Part shown: in pieces, positions 1-7,965 of the stretch
Layout of the letters: each line of letters begins with the position of its first letter
How positions within the stretch are numbered: the stretch's first letter is position 1
Assembly (NCBI GenBank): GCA_964614655.1
Contig: CAZTPF010000016.1
Coordinates: forward strand, 1 to 39,015
Source of the DNA: Casp-actino8 sp964614655
GTDB lineage: Bacteria > Actinomycetota > Acidimicrobiia > Acidimicrobiales > Ilumatobacteraceae
Direction: 5' to 3'
Length of the DNA: 39,015 nucleotides
Position numbers and translations under genes: made by a program
The notes under the pieces: model-generated
Told to the model about the DNA's origin: nothing
The model's input: only the letters and a program-made list of their open reading frames with translations
The model's database searches: none

Positions 1-84
1 GCCGTCGTCGCCACCGCAGGCTGCGCCTACGAGTGCGAGACCGAGAACCAGCGCACCGACCCGACGAGCTCGGGTCTTCTGCAT
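1..84 (-). CDS. Lipoprotein N-terminus (partial, runs off the window)
   Basis: Read on the minus strand from ATG at 84, the first 28 codons give a short basic start (KTRARR), a hydrophobic stretch (VGALVLGLALVGAA) and a cysteine at residue 23 followed by GGDDG. This is the usual look of an actinobacterial lipoprotein signal peptide, with a relaxed lipobox (GAAC). A purine-rich Shine-Dalgarno (GGGGGAG, about 91-98) sits a few bases upstream. The mature protein lies outside the window, so its role is unknown. Many such proteins are transporter substrate-binding proteins, but nothing here shows it. It is transcribed divergently from the enoyl-CoA hydratase gene. Confidence 0.72.
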   Translation of the reverse strand, partial: MQKTRARRVGALVLGLALVGAACGGDDG

Positions 85-177
85 ATGTGTTCTCCCCCTA
101 TGGAGATACGGGACGGATGTCCCAGTGGTTGGAAATGCGAAGGTTACCGGCCGGTCAGGAGGAATTCTCGTCGGTGT

Positions 178-183
178 TACGGT
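178..183 (+). promoter_or_regulatory. -10 box of a predicted leaderless promoter (gene at 190)
   Basis: TACGGT matches the actinobacterial TANNNT -10 pattern and lies exactly 6 nt before ATG 190. Transcription would then begin at the A of the start codon. No Shine-Dalgarno sits at a usable distance; the AGGAGG at 157-162 is about 27 nt away. This decides the start of the downstream gene. Confidence 0.5.
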
Positions 184-189
184 TCGGCC

Positions 190-987
190 ATGTCCGAAGT
201 TCTCTACACCACGGCCGATCATGTGGCCACGATCACCCTCAACGCCCCGGACCGCCTCAACACGATTTCCGGACCCATGCTCATCGAACTCTCCGAGGCG
301 TTGCTTCGGGCCGACCGCGACCGGAACGTCCGCTGCATCGTGCTCACCGGAGCCGGTCGAGCCTTCTGCGCCGGCCTCGACATGGCCGCCCAAATGGGCC
401 AGAAGAAGGCGCTCGGGGTTCTCGACTCTGGTTCCGAACTCGGAGGTGAGTTCGAACTTCGGACCGCACCCCCGGTCGTGCTCCACAATCTCGACACCCC
501 GACCATCGCCGCCATCAACGGTGGAGCCGCCGGTTACGGGCTCGATTTGGCCTTTGGTTGTGACATCCGGATCGCCAGCCGCTCGGCCAAGCTGAACCCC
601 GGTTTCGCCAAACGGGGCATCCTCCCCGAGAGCGGTGGCACGTGGTTGCTCCCGCGAATCGTCGGCTACGCCAAAGCCGCCGAGATCTGTTTCACCGGAC
701 GGACACTCTCGGCCGACGAGGCCCTCGCTCACGGTCTGGTCAACTCGGTCTCGGATCCCGACGACTTCTCCGCCGATGTCGCGCGGATGGCCGCCGAGAT
801 CGCGGCGAACGCACCGCTGGCCGTTCGGGCAATCAAGAGAATGATGCGGGCCGCCGAGACCGAGACCTTCGAGCAGAACATCCACCACGTGTTCCTGCAG
901 CTCCTGCCGCTGTTTCGGACCCAAGATTTCAAAGAAGGTGTGGCGTCGTTCATGGAGAAGCGCCCGGCCAATTTCACGGGTCGCTGA
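190..987 (+). CDS. Enoyl-CoA hydratase/isomerase family protein (crotonase fold)
   Basis: This 265-aa protein is a full-length crotonase-superfamily member that should act on an acyl-CoA thioester in the cytoplasm, probably in fatty-acid or aromatic-acid breakdown. The oxyanion-hole regions are visible: GAGRAFCAGLDM (54-65) and INGGAAGYG (109-117). The two glutamates that catalyse hydration in classical enoyl-CoA hydratase are not kept. The first position is D119 in GLDLAFG, and the second aligns with F139 in NPGFAKRG. An acidic residue is present nearby at E147 (GILPESGG), a place used by some isomerase or dehalogenase members. The exact reaction is therefore open; isomerase or another crotonase activity is as likely as hydratase. 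A nitroreductase gene follows after 6 nt, probably in one transcript. Confidence 0.88.
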   Translation: MSEVLYTTADHVATITLNAPDRLNTISGPMLIELSEALLRADRDRNVRCIVLTGAGRAFCAGLDMAAQMGQKKALGVLDSGSELGGEFELRTAPPVVLHNLDTPTIAAINGGAAGYGLDLAFGCDIRIASRSAKLNPGFAKRGILPESGGTWLLPRIVGYAKAAEICFTGRTLSADEALAHGLVNSVSDPDDFSADVARMAAEIAANAPLAVRAIKRMMRAAETETFEQNIHHVFLQLLPLFRTQDFKEGVASFMEKRPANFTGR

Positions 988-993
988 CGTCGG

Positions 994-1689
994 ATGCCGC
1001 AGGGGTTCCACGACGACCTCTTCACGGGACTGGCCACGACCCGATCGATCCGCCGGTACCACGACGAGTCGATACCTCCGGCCGATCTGTCGGCGATCCT
1101 GTGGGCGGCCGGTCGGGCTCCGAGCGGTAGCAACCGCCAGCCCTTCAGGTTTCTCGTTCTGACCGACGGCCCGCGGGCGGTCGACGCCAAGGCGCTTCTC
1201 GGCGCCAGTTTCCGGGCGGGCTGGATGCACAAGCGTGCCCAGGACGGTTTCGATTCGGGTTCGGGAACTCGAGCCGAGTCTCCGAAGGCTCGGCAGGCGC
1301 GCGCCATGCAGGAATACGTCGACGGTTTCGAGAAGATTCCGGTCGTCGTCCTCGTCTGCCTCGAGCGTTACCGTGCCGAGAATCCGTACGAGGGCGCGTC
1401 GGTGTATCCGGCCTGTCAAAATCTGCTCCTTGCCGCCCGTGCCCTCGGTTACGGAGGGGTGTTGACCATGTGGCATCTCTCGGTCGAACACGACCTGCGC
1501 CGGCTTCTCTCGATTCCCGATCACGTCGCTCTGTCTGCCTGCATCACGCTCGGACGCCCGATCGGATCGCACGGTCCGGTGCGTCGCCGCCCTCTCGACG
1601 ATCTGGTCTTCGACGACGCCTGGAATCGTCGAGCCGAATGGATCGACGAAGACGCCGCCCGAGCCCGCGTTCGATCCGTCGAGGGGTGA
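994..1689 (+). CDS. Nitroreductase family protein (FMN)
   Basis: This 231-aa protein has the nitroreductase fold signature: TTRSIRRY (15-22) and GRAPSGSNRQPFRF (40-53) for FMN phosphate and ring binding, a central YPACQNLLLAARALGYG helix, and a C-terminal ITLGRP plus RRRPLDDLVF segment typical of the family. Such flavoproteins use NAD(P)H to reduce nitro groups, quinones or enones, or act on unusual substrates; the sequence does not show which. It starts 6 nt after the crotonase-family gene and is followed 10 nt later by the J-domain gene, so the three probably form one operon. A second, unrelated nitroreductase-type gene lies at about 31.0-31.7 kb. Confidence 0.87.
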   Translation: MPQGFHDDLFTGLATTRSIRRYHDESIPPADLSAILWAAGRAPSGSNRQPFRFLVLTDGPRAVDAKALLGASFRAGWMHKRAQDGFDSGSGTRAESPKARQARAMQEYVDGFEKIPVVVLVCLERYRAENPYEGASVYPACQNLLLAARALGYGGVLTMWHLSVEHDLRRLLSIPDHVALSACITLGRPIGSHGPVRRRPLDDLVFDDAWNRRAEWIDEDAARARVRSVEG

Positions 1690-1699
1690 GGGGATCGCA

Positions 1700-2281
1700 A
1701 TGGATCGACGCCAGGCGCTCGAGATACTCGGAATCTCGTCGGTTGCCGTTCCCGACGACGTCCGAACAGCCCGTCGACAGGCCGCTCGAACCCAACACCC
1801 GGATGCCGGCGGAGACACCGAGCGCATGAGTCTGATCAATCAAGCCGCCGACCTCTTGCTCGACGAGCTCGTTGCCGGTTCGAGTTCAGCAGTCGACGGC
1901 TCCTCTCGATCTCGATGGCGAGACGAGGGGCACGGAGCGGTGGGTCGGTGGCAGAGGGACGACTGGAGCGGTGTCGAAGTCGACCGCCCGTCGTTCGTGA
2001 TCGACGTCCTGCCGGTCGACGCCTTCGAATGGCTCGTCATGGCGGCGCGCGTACTCGGTCAAGTGGTCGACGACGACCCTCCATACTGTCTGGAGGTCCT
2101 GATCGACTCGCGTCCGGACAGATGGTGTCGACTCGACATCGTTCCCGATGCCGGTTCGTCGACGGTCTCGATCACGACCTCCGGACACGATCCGAGCGAC
2201 CTGGTTCCTCTCTTCGTCGGAGCGATCAACGAACTCGCCGACTCGGGTGGCCTCAGTGGCGAGGCGCCGCCGCCTTCATGA
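1700..2281 (+). CDS. J-domain-like protein with unknown C-terminal domain
   Basis: The first 60 residues of this 193-aa protein look like a DnaJ J-domain: RRQALEILGI, a basic helix (VRTARRQAARTQ), the HPD tripeptide at 33-35 followed by AGGD, then a helix (ERMSLINQAADLLLDEL). HPD is the residue set that stimulates DnaK ATPase. There is no glycine/phenylalanine stretch, zinc finger or DnaJ C-terminal domain. The remaining 130 residues are acidic and tryptophan-containing, and I do not recognise them. A good Shine-Dalgarno (GAGGGG, 1688-1693) sets the ATG at 1700. Its 3' end overlaps the 3' end of the convergent sua5 gene by 29 bp (2253-2281). A co-chaperone role is inferred only from HPD. Confidence 0.72.
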   Translation: MDRRQALEILGISSVAVPDDVRTARRQAARTQHPDAGGDTERMSLINQAADLLLDELVAGSSSAVDGSSRSRWRDEGHGAVGRWQRDDWSGVEVDRPSFVIDVLPVDAFEWLVMAARVLGQVVDDDPPYCLEVLIDSRPDRWCRLDIVPDAGSSTVSITTSGHDPSDLVPLFVGAINELADSGGLSGEAPPPS

Positions 2282-3167
2282 TTCGATCCCGGACGGCGCG
2301 TCCGATTCCGTCGTCGTCCGGGAGAACGACCACGATCTCGTCTCGATCTTCGTCGTCGCAGCGGCGAAGAGTGGAGTAGAGGTCTCGGACGAAGGACGCC
2401 GGATCACTGCGAGCGTCGACCACCAGAATTCCGCGATCGCGAAACTGCTGGGCTTCGTCATCCGTCTCGACGGTCCGGACCGAGCAACGCGGCGCGTAAT
2501 GACTGGCCAGCATTCCCGGTGCTCGAGACGGACCCGACGTCGGCGCGATCGAGCCGACGGTCGCCACGACCTCGGCTTCCGTCACGACGCCCGGACGGAG
2601 AATCTGGGGAACCTCCGTCGAACAATCGACGATGGTCGATTCCACCCCGATGTCGCACGGACCACCGTCGAGGACGTAGTCGACGCCGTCGCCGAGATCT
2701 TTGAGGACGTGCTCGGCTCGGGTCGGACTCACCATTCCGAACGGATTCGCCGAAGGCGCGACGACTCCGACGCCCAAGCGATCGATGACGTCGCGCGCGA
2801 TCGGATGGGCCGGCACCCGGATCGCCACGGTGTCGAGTCCGCCGGTCACCTCGTCGATCACCCAAGCAGCCCGATGAACAACCAGGGTGAGTGGGCCGGG
2901 CCAGAATCTCGAGCCCAACGCCTCGGCGACGTTCGTCCAGTGGGAACTGGCGGTGCGAGCCGTCTCGAGGGACGAGAAGTGGACGATGAGGGGATGACCC
3001 CGTGGACGCCCCTTGACGTCGAACACCTTGGCGACCGCATTCGGATCGTCGGCGCGAGCCGCCAAGCCGTAGACGGTTTCGGTCGGGAGGCCGATCAATC
3101 CACCGGAGCGCAGGACGTCGACGGCCCGTTCGAGATCGACCCCGGATCGTTCGTGAACGGCGGTCAT
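2253..3167 (-). CDS. sua5: L-threonylcarbamoyladenylate synthase (Sua5/YwlC/YrdC)
   Basis: This enzyme makes threonylcarbamoyl-AMP from threonine, bicarbonate and ATP, the first step of t6A formation at position 37 of ANN-decoding tRNAs. The 304-aa protein has the YrdC catalytic domain with PTETVYGL (28-35), KGRP (52-55), SAN (139-141) and GVESTIVD (174-181). A C-terminal Sua5 domain is introduced by RPG and PGMLASHYAP (217-226), so this is the long two-domain form. ATG at 3167 was chosen because it forms an ATGA overlap with the stop of the upstream hydrolase gene and begins the protein just before the conserved DLERAVDVLRSGG region. An in-frame upstream start at 3233 would add 22 arginine-rich residues inside the neighbour. 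Confidence 0.95.
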   Translation of the reverse strand: MTAVHERSGVDLERAVDVLRSGGLIGLPTETVYGLAARADDPNAVAKVFDVKGRPRGHPLIVHFSSLETARTASSHWTNVAEALGSRFWPGPLTLVVHRAAWVIDEVTGGLDTVAIRVPAHPIARDVIDRLGVGVVAPSANPFGMVSPTRAEHVLKDLGDGVDYVLDGGPCDIGVESTIVDCSTEVPQILRPGVVTEAEVVATVGSIAPTSGPSRAPGMLASHYAPRCSVRTVETDDEAQQFRDRGILVVDARSDPASFVRDLYSTLRRCDDEDRDEIVVVLPDDDGIGRAVRDRIMKAAAPRH

Positions 3168-3853
3168 CGGCCGAGGAAGTCGAAGACGGCGTCGAAGAAG
3201 GTGAAGTTCTCCGTGAGTGCGAAATGATCGCAACGAGGGACAGTGACGAGTTCGGAGCCGGGAATGGCCTCCTGCAGAGGCTCGCCAGGGCCGGCGAAAT
3301 CCTCGGCGCCGATGACGATGAGCACCTGAGCGTCGACTGTCGAGAGTTCACTCGGGGAGAAGGGGCCTCTTTCGGCTTCGAGAGCGGCCGCCAAGGAGTC
3401 GGGGTCGTTGCCAGGTCGGTGAGCGTACTGAGCGAACTGGCGCGGAAGATTGGCATCGCCGGTGTACAGGCCTCGGATGGCCTCCACGAGAACGCGACGA
3501 TCGTCCTCGATCCCGCCCATCAAAGCGTTACGCCCGATTCCGCCCAGCACGAGACGGCGAAACGATCCCGGTCGTTCACAGGCCACGCGAAGGAGAGTCA
3601 GAGCTCCGAGAGAGAAGCCGACCGCATCGACAGGTCCGTCGTCGAGATGTTCGACGATCGGCCCCGTGAGATCGACGTAGTCCTGAGGGTCCGACGAACG
3701 CGGAGCCGTTCCGTGACCTAAGAGATCGATGCCGACTGGTTCGGAACCGAATTCTCGGAGGAGTACGTCGAAACCGGTGCTCTGCCAGGTGCTCTCGAAA
3801 GAGCCTCCCCATCCGTGGACCAGGAGAACCGGCGGACGAATCGAAGTCCCCAT
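3164..3853 (-). CDS. Alpha/beta hydrolase
   Basis: This 229-aa protein has a complete alpha/beta-hydrolase fold: oxyanion segment LLVHGWGGS (10-18), nucleophile elbow GFSLG with Ser81, acid Asp185 in IGAEDFAG, and catalytic His210 in RCDHFA. The substrate cannot be read from sequence; esterase, lipase-like or carbon-carbon hydrolase activities are possible. Its stop overlaps the start of sua5 (ATGA), so the two are translationally coupled and probably share a promoter. Upstream of ATG 3853 there is both a GAGGAG Shine-Dalgarno and a TAGTTT hexamer (3862-3867). The gene is divergent from guaB1, with 57 bp between the starts. Confidence 0.87.
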   Translation of the reverse strand: MGTSIRPPVLLVHGWGGSFESTWQSTGFDVLLREFGSEPVGIDLLGHGTAPRSSDPQDYVDLTGPIVEHLDDGPVDAVGFSLGALTLLRVACERPGSFRRLVLGGIGRNALMGGIEDDRRVLVEAIRGLYTGDANLPRQFAQYAHRPGNDPDSLAAALEAERGPFSPSELSTVDAQVLIVIGAEDFAGPGEPLQEAIPGSELVTVPRCDHFALTENFTFFDAVFDFLGR

Positions 3854-3872
3854 GACTCCTCAAACTAGCCCC

Positions 3873-3878
3873 TAGCCT
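3873..3878 (+). promoter_or_regulatory. Possible -10 box for guaB1
   Basis: TAGCCT, the same hexamer found before several other genes here, lies 32 nt before ATG 3911. This would give a leader of about 25 nt without a clear Shine-Dalgarno. On the opposite strand TAGTTT (3862-3867) could serve the divergent hydrolase gene, so the two promoters would overlap. Confidence 0.4.
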
Positions 3879-3910
3879 GGGTCGGCCGACCGAACGTCCG
3901 CCATCCACTC

Positions 3911-5350
3911 ATGCGCTTCCTTCACGACACTCCGCCCTCTCACGAGCTCACGTACAACGATGTCTTCCTCGTTCCGAGTCGATCGTCCGTGTCCTCCCGA
4001 CTCGACGTCGACCTGCGCACGAGCGACGAAGTCGGAACGACTCTTCCGATCGTCGTCGCCAACATGACGGCTGTCGCCGGTCGTCGTATGGCCGAAACGG
4101 TGGCGCGTCGGGGCGGCCTGACGGTCCTTCCGCAGGACATTCCTCTCGATGTCGTCGAAGGGGTGGTTCGTTTCGTCAAGTCGCGCCACCACGTCTACGA
4201 CACTCCGATCACCCTCGGACCACACGACACCGTCGGCGAAGCCTTGAATCTCGTCCACAAGCGCGCTCATGGCGCAATCGTGGTGATCGATGCCGACGAT
4301 CGACCGCTCGGCATCTTCACCGAGGCCGATGCCGTCGGGTACGACCGCTTCACCCAGCTGCACAACGTGATGTCGACCGACCTGCTCACCGTGGCGGCCG
4401 GAACCGACCTCACCGAGATCTTCGACGACCTCTCGGGTCACCGCCTCACCACCGCACCCGTGGTCGACGAGAACGGCCGTCTGATCGGTTGCGTCACACG
4501 CAAGGGTGCGCTTCGCTCGAACCTCTACCGACCAGCCGTCAACGCCGCCGGAGAACTGCTCACAGCGGTGGCCATCGGCGTCAACGGAGAGCCGGCCGAC
4601 AAAGCCGCTCGTCTGCGTGATCTCGGTGTCGACGTCCTGGTGGTCGACACCGCGCACGGCCATCAGGATCGAATGATCGAAGCCGTCCGAGGTGTTCGTC
4701 GAGCGGCTCCCGACGCCGTCGTCGTCGCCGGAAACGTCGTGACCCGAGAAGGGTCGATCGATCTGATCGAAGCCGGTGCCGACGTCGTCAAGGTCGGTGT
4801 CGGGCCCGGAGCGATGTGCACCACCCGCATGATGACCGGTGTCGGTCGACCGCAGTTCTCGGCTGTTCTCGAATGCTCCGAAGCGGCTCGGGAGCTCGGC
4901 AAGTCGGTCTGGGCCGACGGCGGAGTGCGCTATCCCCGTGACGTCGCTCTGGCCCTGGCGGCCGGCGCGAGCAGTGTCATGTTCGGCTCATGGTTGGCCG
5001 GCACCCACGAATCGGCGGCCGATGTGCAGCGCGATCCCGACGGACGTCTGTACAAGGAGAACTTCGGGATGGCGTCGAATCGAGCCGTGCGCAACCGCAC
5101 ACGACGCGAGGGAAGTTTCGATCGTGCGCGCAAAGAGCTCTTCGAGGAGGGCATCTCCACCTCGAGGATGTATCTCGATCACGACCGCCCAGGTGTGGAG
5201 GACATCATCGATCAGATCGTCGCCGGAGTTCGCAGCGCCTTCACCTACAGCGGTGCGTCGAACTGCGAAGAATTCCATGCTCGTGCGGTGGTCGGTGTCC
5301 AGGGTTCGGCCGGCTACGACGAGGGTCGTCCGCTCGGCACGAGCTGGTGA
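3911..5350 (+). CDS. guaB1: GuaB1-type IMP dehydrogenase/GMP reductase family protein
   Basis: This 479-aa TIM-barrel protein interrupted by a tandem CBS (Bateman) module (about 96-205) belongs to the IMPDH/GMPR family. The catalytic loop is GVGPGAMCTTRMMTG, with the nucleophilic cysteine at 303. The AMCTTRMMTG form, the DLRTSDEV-type N-terminus and the C-terminal YSGASNCEEF match the actinobacterial GuaB1 subfamily rather than the biosynthetic GuaB2. Mycobacterial GuaB1 is known to act as a GMP reductase controlled through its CBS domains, so purine salvage (GMP to IMP) is the preferred role. The automatic name IMP dehydrogenase would probably be wrong in function. cmk follows 3 nt after the stop. 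Confidence 0.9.
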   Translation: MRFLHDTPPSHELTYNDVFLVPSRSSVSSRLDVDLRTSDEVGTTLPIVVANMTAVAGRRMAETVARRGGLTVLPQDIPLDVVEGVVRFVKSRHHVYDTPITLGPHDTVGEALNLVHKRAHGAIVVIDADDRPLGIFTEADAVGYDRFTQLHNVMSTDLLTVAAGTDLTEIFDDLSGHRLTTAPVVDENGRLIGCVTRKGALRSNLYRPAVNAAGELLTAVAIGVNGEPADKAARLRDLGVDVLVVDTAHGHQDRMIEAVRGVRRAAPDAVVVAGNVVTREGSIDLIEAGADVVKVGVGPGAMCTTRMMTGVGRPQFSAVLECSEAARELGKSVWADGGVRYPRDVALALAAGASSVMFGSWLAGTHESAADVQRDPDGRLYKENFGMASNRAVRNRTRREGSFDRARKELFEEGISTSRMYLDHDRPGVEDIIDQIVAGVRSAFTYSGASNCEEFHARAVVGVQGSAGYDEGRPLGTSW

Positions 5351-5353
5351 CAC

Positions 5354-5992
5354 ATGAAGGTGGTGGCGATCGACGGCCCGGCGGGGGCCGGTAAGTCGAC
5401 GGTGGCGCGGGCTCTCGCTCGGCGGCTCGGAGTCCAGTACCTCGACACCGGAGCCATGTACCGGGCGGTCACGTGGCTCGCCCTGCATCGTGGCGTCGAT
5501 CTCTCGGACGAGGCGGCGGTGGGCGGTCTGGCCGAATCGTGTGACCTTCACGTCGGACTCGACGAGGTGCTGGTGGACGGACACGACGTCACCAAAGAGA
5601 TTCGCGAGGCCGTCGTGACTCGCGCCGTCTCGATCGTCGCCGCCCACTCCCAGGTGCGCGCCGAAATGCGACGTCGGCAACGAGCCTGGGGCGAAGAACG
5701 TGCCGGTGGGGTGATCGAAGGACGTGACATCGGAACCGTCGTGTTCCCCGACGCCGTGGCCAAACTCTTCTTGACCGCCGATCCTCGGGTGCGGGCCGAA
5801 CGTCGGGTCGCCGAAACCGGAGGTGACATCGACGCGATCGAAGCGCAGATCGCCGAACGCGATCGCCTCGATTCCACCCGGGCCGACAGTCCGCTTTCCG
5901 AGTCGAATGACGCAATCGTGATCGACACCAGCCGACGAACGGTCGACGACGTCGTCTCGGCGATCGTCGAACTGATCGAGAGTTCGTCGTGA
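5354..5992 (+). CDS. cmk: Cytidylate kinase
   Basis: This enzyme phosphorylates CMP and dCMP to the diphosphates. The 212-aa protein shows the P-loop GPAGAGKST (8-16), the DTGAMYR motif (31-37), the CMP-binding GRDIGTVVFPDA (123-134) and the lid segment RDRLDSTRADSPL (169-181), all diagnostic for Cmk. Length is normal for the family. It lies between guaB1 (3-nt gap) and plsC, whose GTG start overlaps the cmk stop (GTGA), so the three genes form an operon. In many bacteria cmk is followed by plsC or der; here no der gene follows. Confidence 0.96.
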   Translation: MKVVAIDGPAGAGKSTVARALARRLGVQYLDTGAMYRAVTWLALHRGVDLSDEAAVGGLAESCDLHVGLDEVLVDGHDVTKEIREAVVTRAVSIVAAHSQVRAEMRRRQRAWGEERAGGVIEGRDIGTVVFPDAVAKLFLTADPRVRAERRVAETGGDIDAIEAQIAERDRLDSTRADSPLSESNDAIVIDTSRRTVDDVVSAIVELIESSS

Positions 5993-6666
5993 GCGGCGTC
6001 GAGACGTTCCTGGCCGGTGGTGGACGGGGGAGTCGCGCTTTCTATCAATTCGCTCGGTTCCTAGTCGTGTCGATCTGCCGCATCTACCTCCGAATGACGG
6101 TGGAGGGCCGTGAGAACGTGCCGTCGACCGGAGCCTTCGTTCTGGCCCCCGTGCACCGGAGCTACATCGACACTCCCATCGCCTCCGGATGCACCCGGCG
6201 ACGACTTCGCTTCATGGGCAAGGACTCACTGTGGAAGAAGCAGCCCTATCGCTGGACACTGTCGGCATTGGGCGGTTTCCCCGTGTCTCGCGGGACGGCA
6301 GACCGGGAGGCGATCGTTCGCAGCATCCAGGTTCTCGAGTCGGGTGAGCCTCTCGTCCTCTTTCCGGAGGGCGAACGCAAGTCGGGCCCGATCGTTCAAC
6401 CACTCTTCGACGGAGCGGCCTACGTGGCGTGTAAGGCGGGTGTCCCTATCGTCCCGGTCGGCATCGGAGGTAGCGAGGCAGCCATGGGCAAGGGTGCCAA
6501 GTGGATCCGCCCGCACAAGGTTCACGTGATCATCGGGAAGCCATTACCGGTACCGCCTCGGGTGGACGGTCGCATGCCACGAGCCGCGGTACGCGAGACG
6601 TCCGCACTGCTCCACTCGGAGTTGCAGAGGCTTTTCGACGAAGCGCGTCGGCGAGCCGGAGCCTGA
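5989..6666 (+). CDS. plsC: 1-acylglycerol-3-phosphate acyltransferase (PlsC family)
   Basis: This enzyme adds the second acyl chain to lysophosphatidate during phospholipid synthesis at the inner face of the membrane. The 225-aa protein has the acyltransferase motif I HRSYID (His56, Asp61), the GGFPVSRGTAD block, motif III FPEGER (125-130) and motif IV VPIVPVGIGGSE. A hydrophobic N-terminal stretch (FARFLVVSICRIYL, 21-34) may attach it to the membrane. The GTG start at 5989 overlaps the cmk stop. It ends 30 bp before the convergent aminopeptidase gene. A second family member occurs at 36.2 kb, so acyl-acceptor specificity between the two is uncertain. Confidence 0.9.
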   Translation: MSGVETFLAGGGRGSRAFYQFARFLVVSICRIYLRMTVEGRENVPSTGAFVLAPVHRSYIDTPIASGCTRRRLRFMGKDSLWKKQPYRWTLSALGGFPVSRGTADREAIVRSIQVLESGEPLVLFPEGERKSGPIVQPLFDGAAYVACKAGVPIVPVGIGGSEAAMGKGAKWIRPHKVHVIIGKPLPVPPRVDGRMPRAAVRETSALLHSELQRLFDEARRRAGA

Positions 6667-6696
6667 GGCGAACGTCGAGAGACGGAGATAGGGCCG

Positions 6697-7965
6697 TCAT
6701 TCCGCCCAGAAGAACGAAGTCAGGACACGGCGCAGATCTTCGGGATCGTCGCGGTGGCACGTCTCTCGAACCGAATGCATACTCAACTGCGCCACACCGA
6801 TGTCGGCCGTGGGTATACCGAGCCTGGTCGAAGCCAACGGCCCGATGGTCGATCCGCAGGGCATGTCGTTGCGGCTGACGAAGGTCTGATGTCGGACTCC
6901 GGCTCGATCGCAGGTGCGTACGAACAGCGCCTCGGTGTCGACCGAGGTGGCGTACCTCTGATTGGCGTTGATCTTGAGAACTGGTCCGCCTCCGAGGTGG
7001 GGTCGGTGTTCCGGATCGTGACGCTCGGCGTAGTTCGGGTGCAGCCCGTGGGCGCAGTCGGCCGACAAGCACGCCGATGCCGCGAGGCTCGCGTGCAGGG
7101 ACGAACGATCACCGGTGTGCAGCGCCTCCAGGACCCACTCGAGCCACGGTCCGGCCGCACCGACCGTCGACGACGACCCGACTTCCTCGTGGTCGAAAAG
7201 CGCCACGACACCGGTCGGTCGCCCGTCGTCGTCCCCTCCGTCGACTGCGAGGAGAGCCTCGATCGCCGCCCAGCACGACACCTGATTGTCGATGCGTCCC
7301 GAGGCCACCAGATCGCGACGTACTCCGATCAGAGTCGCCGGTTGGGTGTCGTACAGCGACAACTCGTGAGCGACGATCGAAGCCGGATCGAGTCCGGCCC
7401 AATCGGCCACCACGTCGGCGAACGACGACAGATCGTCGGACGATCCGACGACGGGAACGAGGTGGTTCTGGCGATGAAGGATCAGACCTTTGTCGTTCAC
7501 GTCGCGGTCGAGGTGGATCGCGAGCTGAGGAATTCGGGCGACCGGGTGGGGCGAGCGGACCGGGTGGCGGCGACCGTCGCGGTCGACGACCACTCCGGCG
7601 ATCCCGAGGTCGCGATCGAGCCACGAATTGTTGAGGATTCCGCCGTAGACCTCGACCGACCATTGGCTCCAACCGAATCGTCGGAGGTCGGGTGACGGCT
7701 TGAGACGAAGGGTCGGCGAGTCGGTGTGAGCGCCGACGACGCGGAAACTCGGTCGACTTCCCCTGAACCAGGCGATCAGGAGACCCCCGCGCACGAGGTA
7801 TCCACGAGTGGGTAACGCCGACGAAAGGACGTCGACTTCGGTGAAACCGGAGTCGGAGAGTCGACCGGCGGCATGTGTCACCGAGTGAACAGGGCTCACT
7901 GCGGCGTCGAGATGCGCGAACAGTGTCGAGACGGAGCTGTGAGCGTCGTTGGCCGTGTCGTTCAT
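6697..7965 (-). CDS. apeB: M18 family aspartyl aminopeptidase
   Basis: This 422-aa protein is a dinuclear-zinc aminopeptidase of family M18, which removes N-terminal acidic residues. The metal and catalytic positions are all present: GAHTDSP (His80, Asp82), GRIDNQ (Asp226), DHEEVGS (Glu260/Glu261), SADCAHG (Asp303) and SMHSVRE (His396). Members form dodecameric cytoplasmic shells. The ATG at 7965 overlaps the stop of the upstream histidine phosphatase (ATGA), so it is the last gene of a three-gene minus-strand operon beginning near 8858. The symbol apeB/pepC varies between annotations. Confidence 0.94.
   Translation of the reverse strand: MNDTANDAHSSVSTLFAHLDAAVSPVHSVTHAAGRLSDSGFTEVDVLSSALPTRGYLVRGGLLIAWFRGSRPSFRVVGAHTDSPTLRLKPSPDLRRFGWSQWSVEVYGGILNNSWLDRDLGIAGVVVDRDGRRHPVRSPHPVARIPQLAIHLDRDVNDKGLILHRQNHLVPVVGSSDDLSSFADVVADWAGLDPASIVAHELSLYDTQPATLIGVRRDLVASGRIDNQVSCWAAIEALLAVDGGDDDGRPTGVVALFDHEEVGSSSTVGAAGPWLEWVLEALHTGDRSSLHASLAASACLSADCAHGLHPNYAERHDPEHRPHLGGGPVLKINANQRYATSVDTEALFVRTCDRAGVRHQTFVSRNDMPCGSTIGPLASTRLGIPTADIGVAQLSMHSVRETCHRDDPEDLRRVLTSFFWAE

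Noticed and set aside
85..189. Upstream extension of the enoyl-CoA hydratase-like gene
   Set aside because: The extra residues do not resemble a crotonase N-terminus. The AGGAGG at 157-162 is about 27 nt from ATG 190, and the TACGGT box at 6 nt supports the shorter protein.
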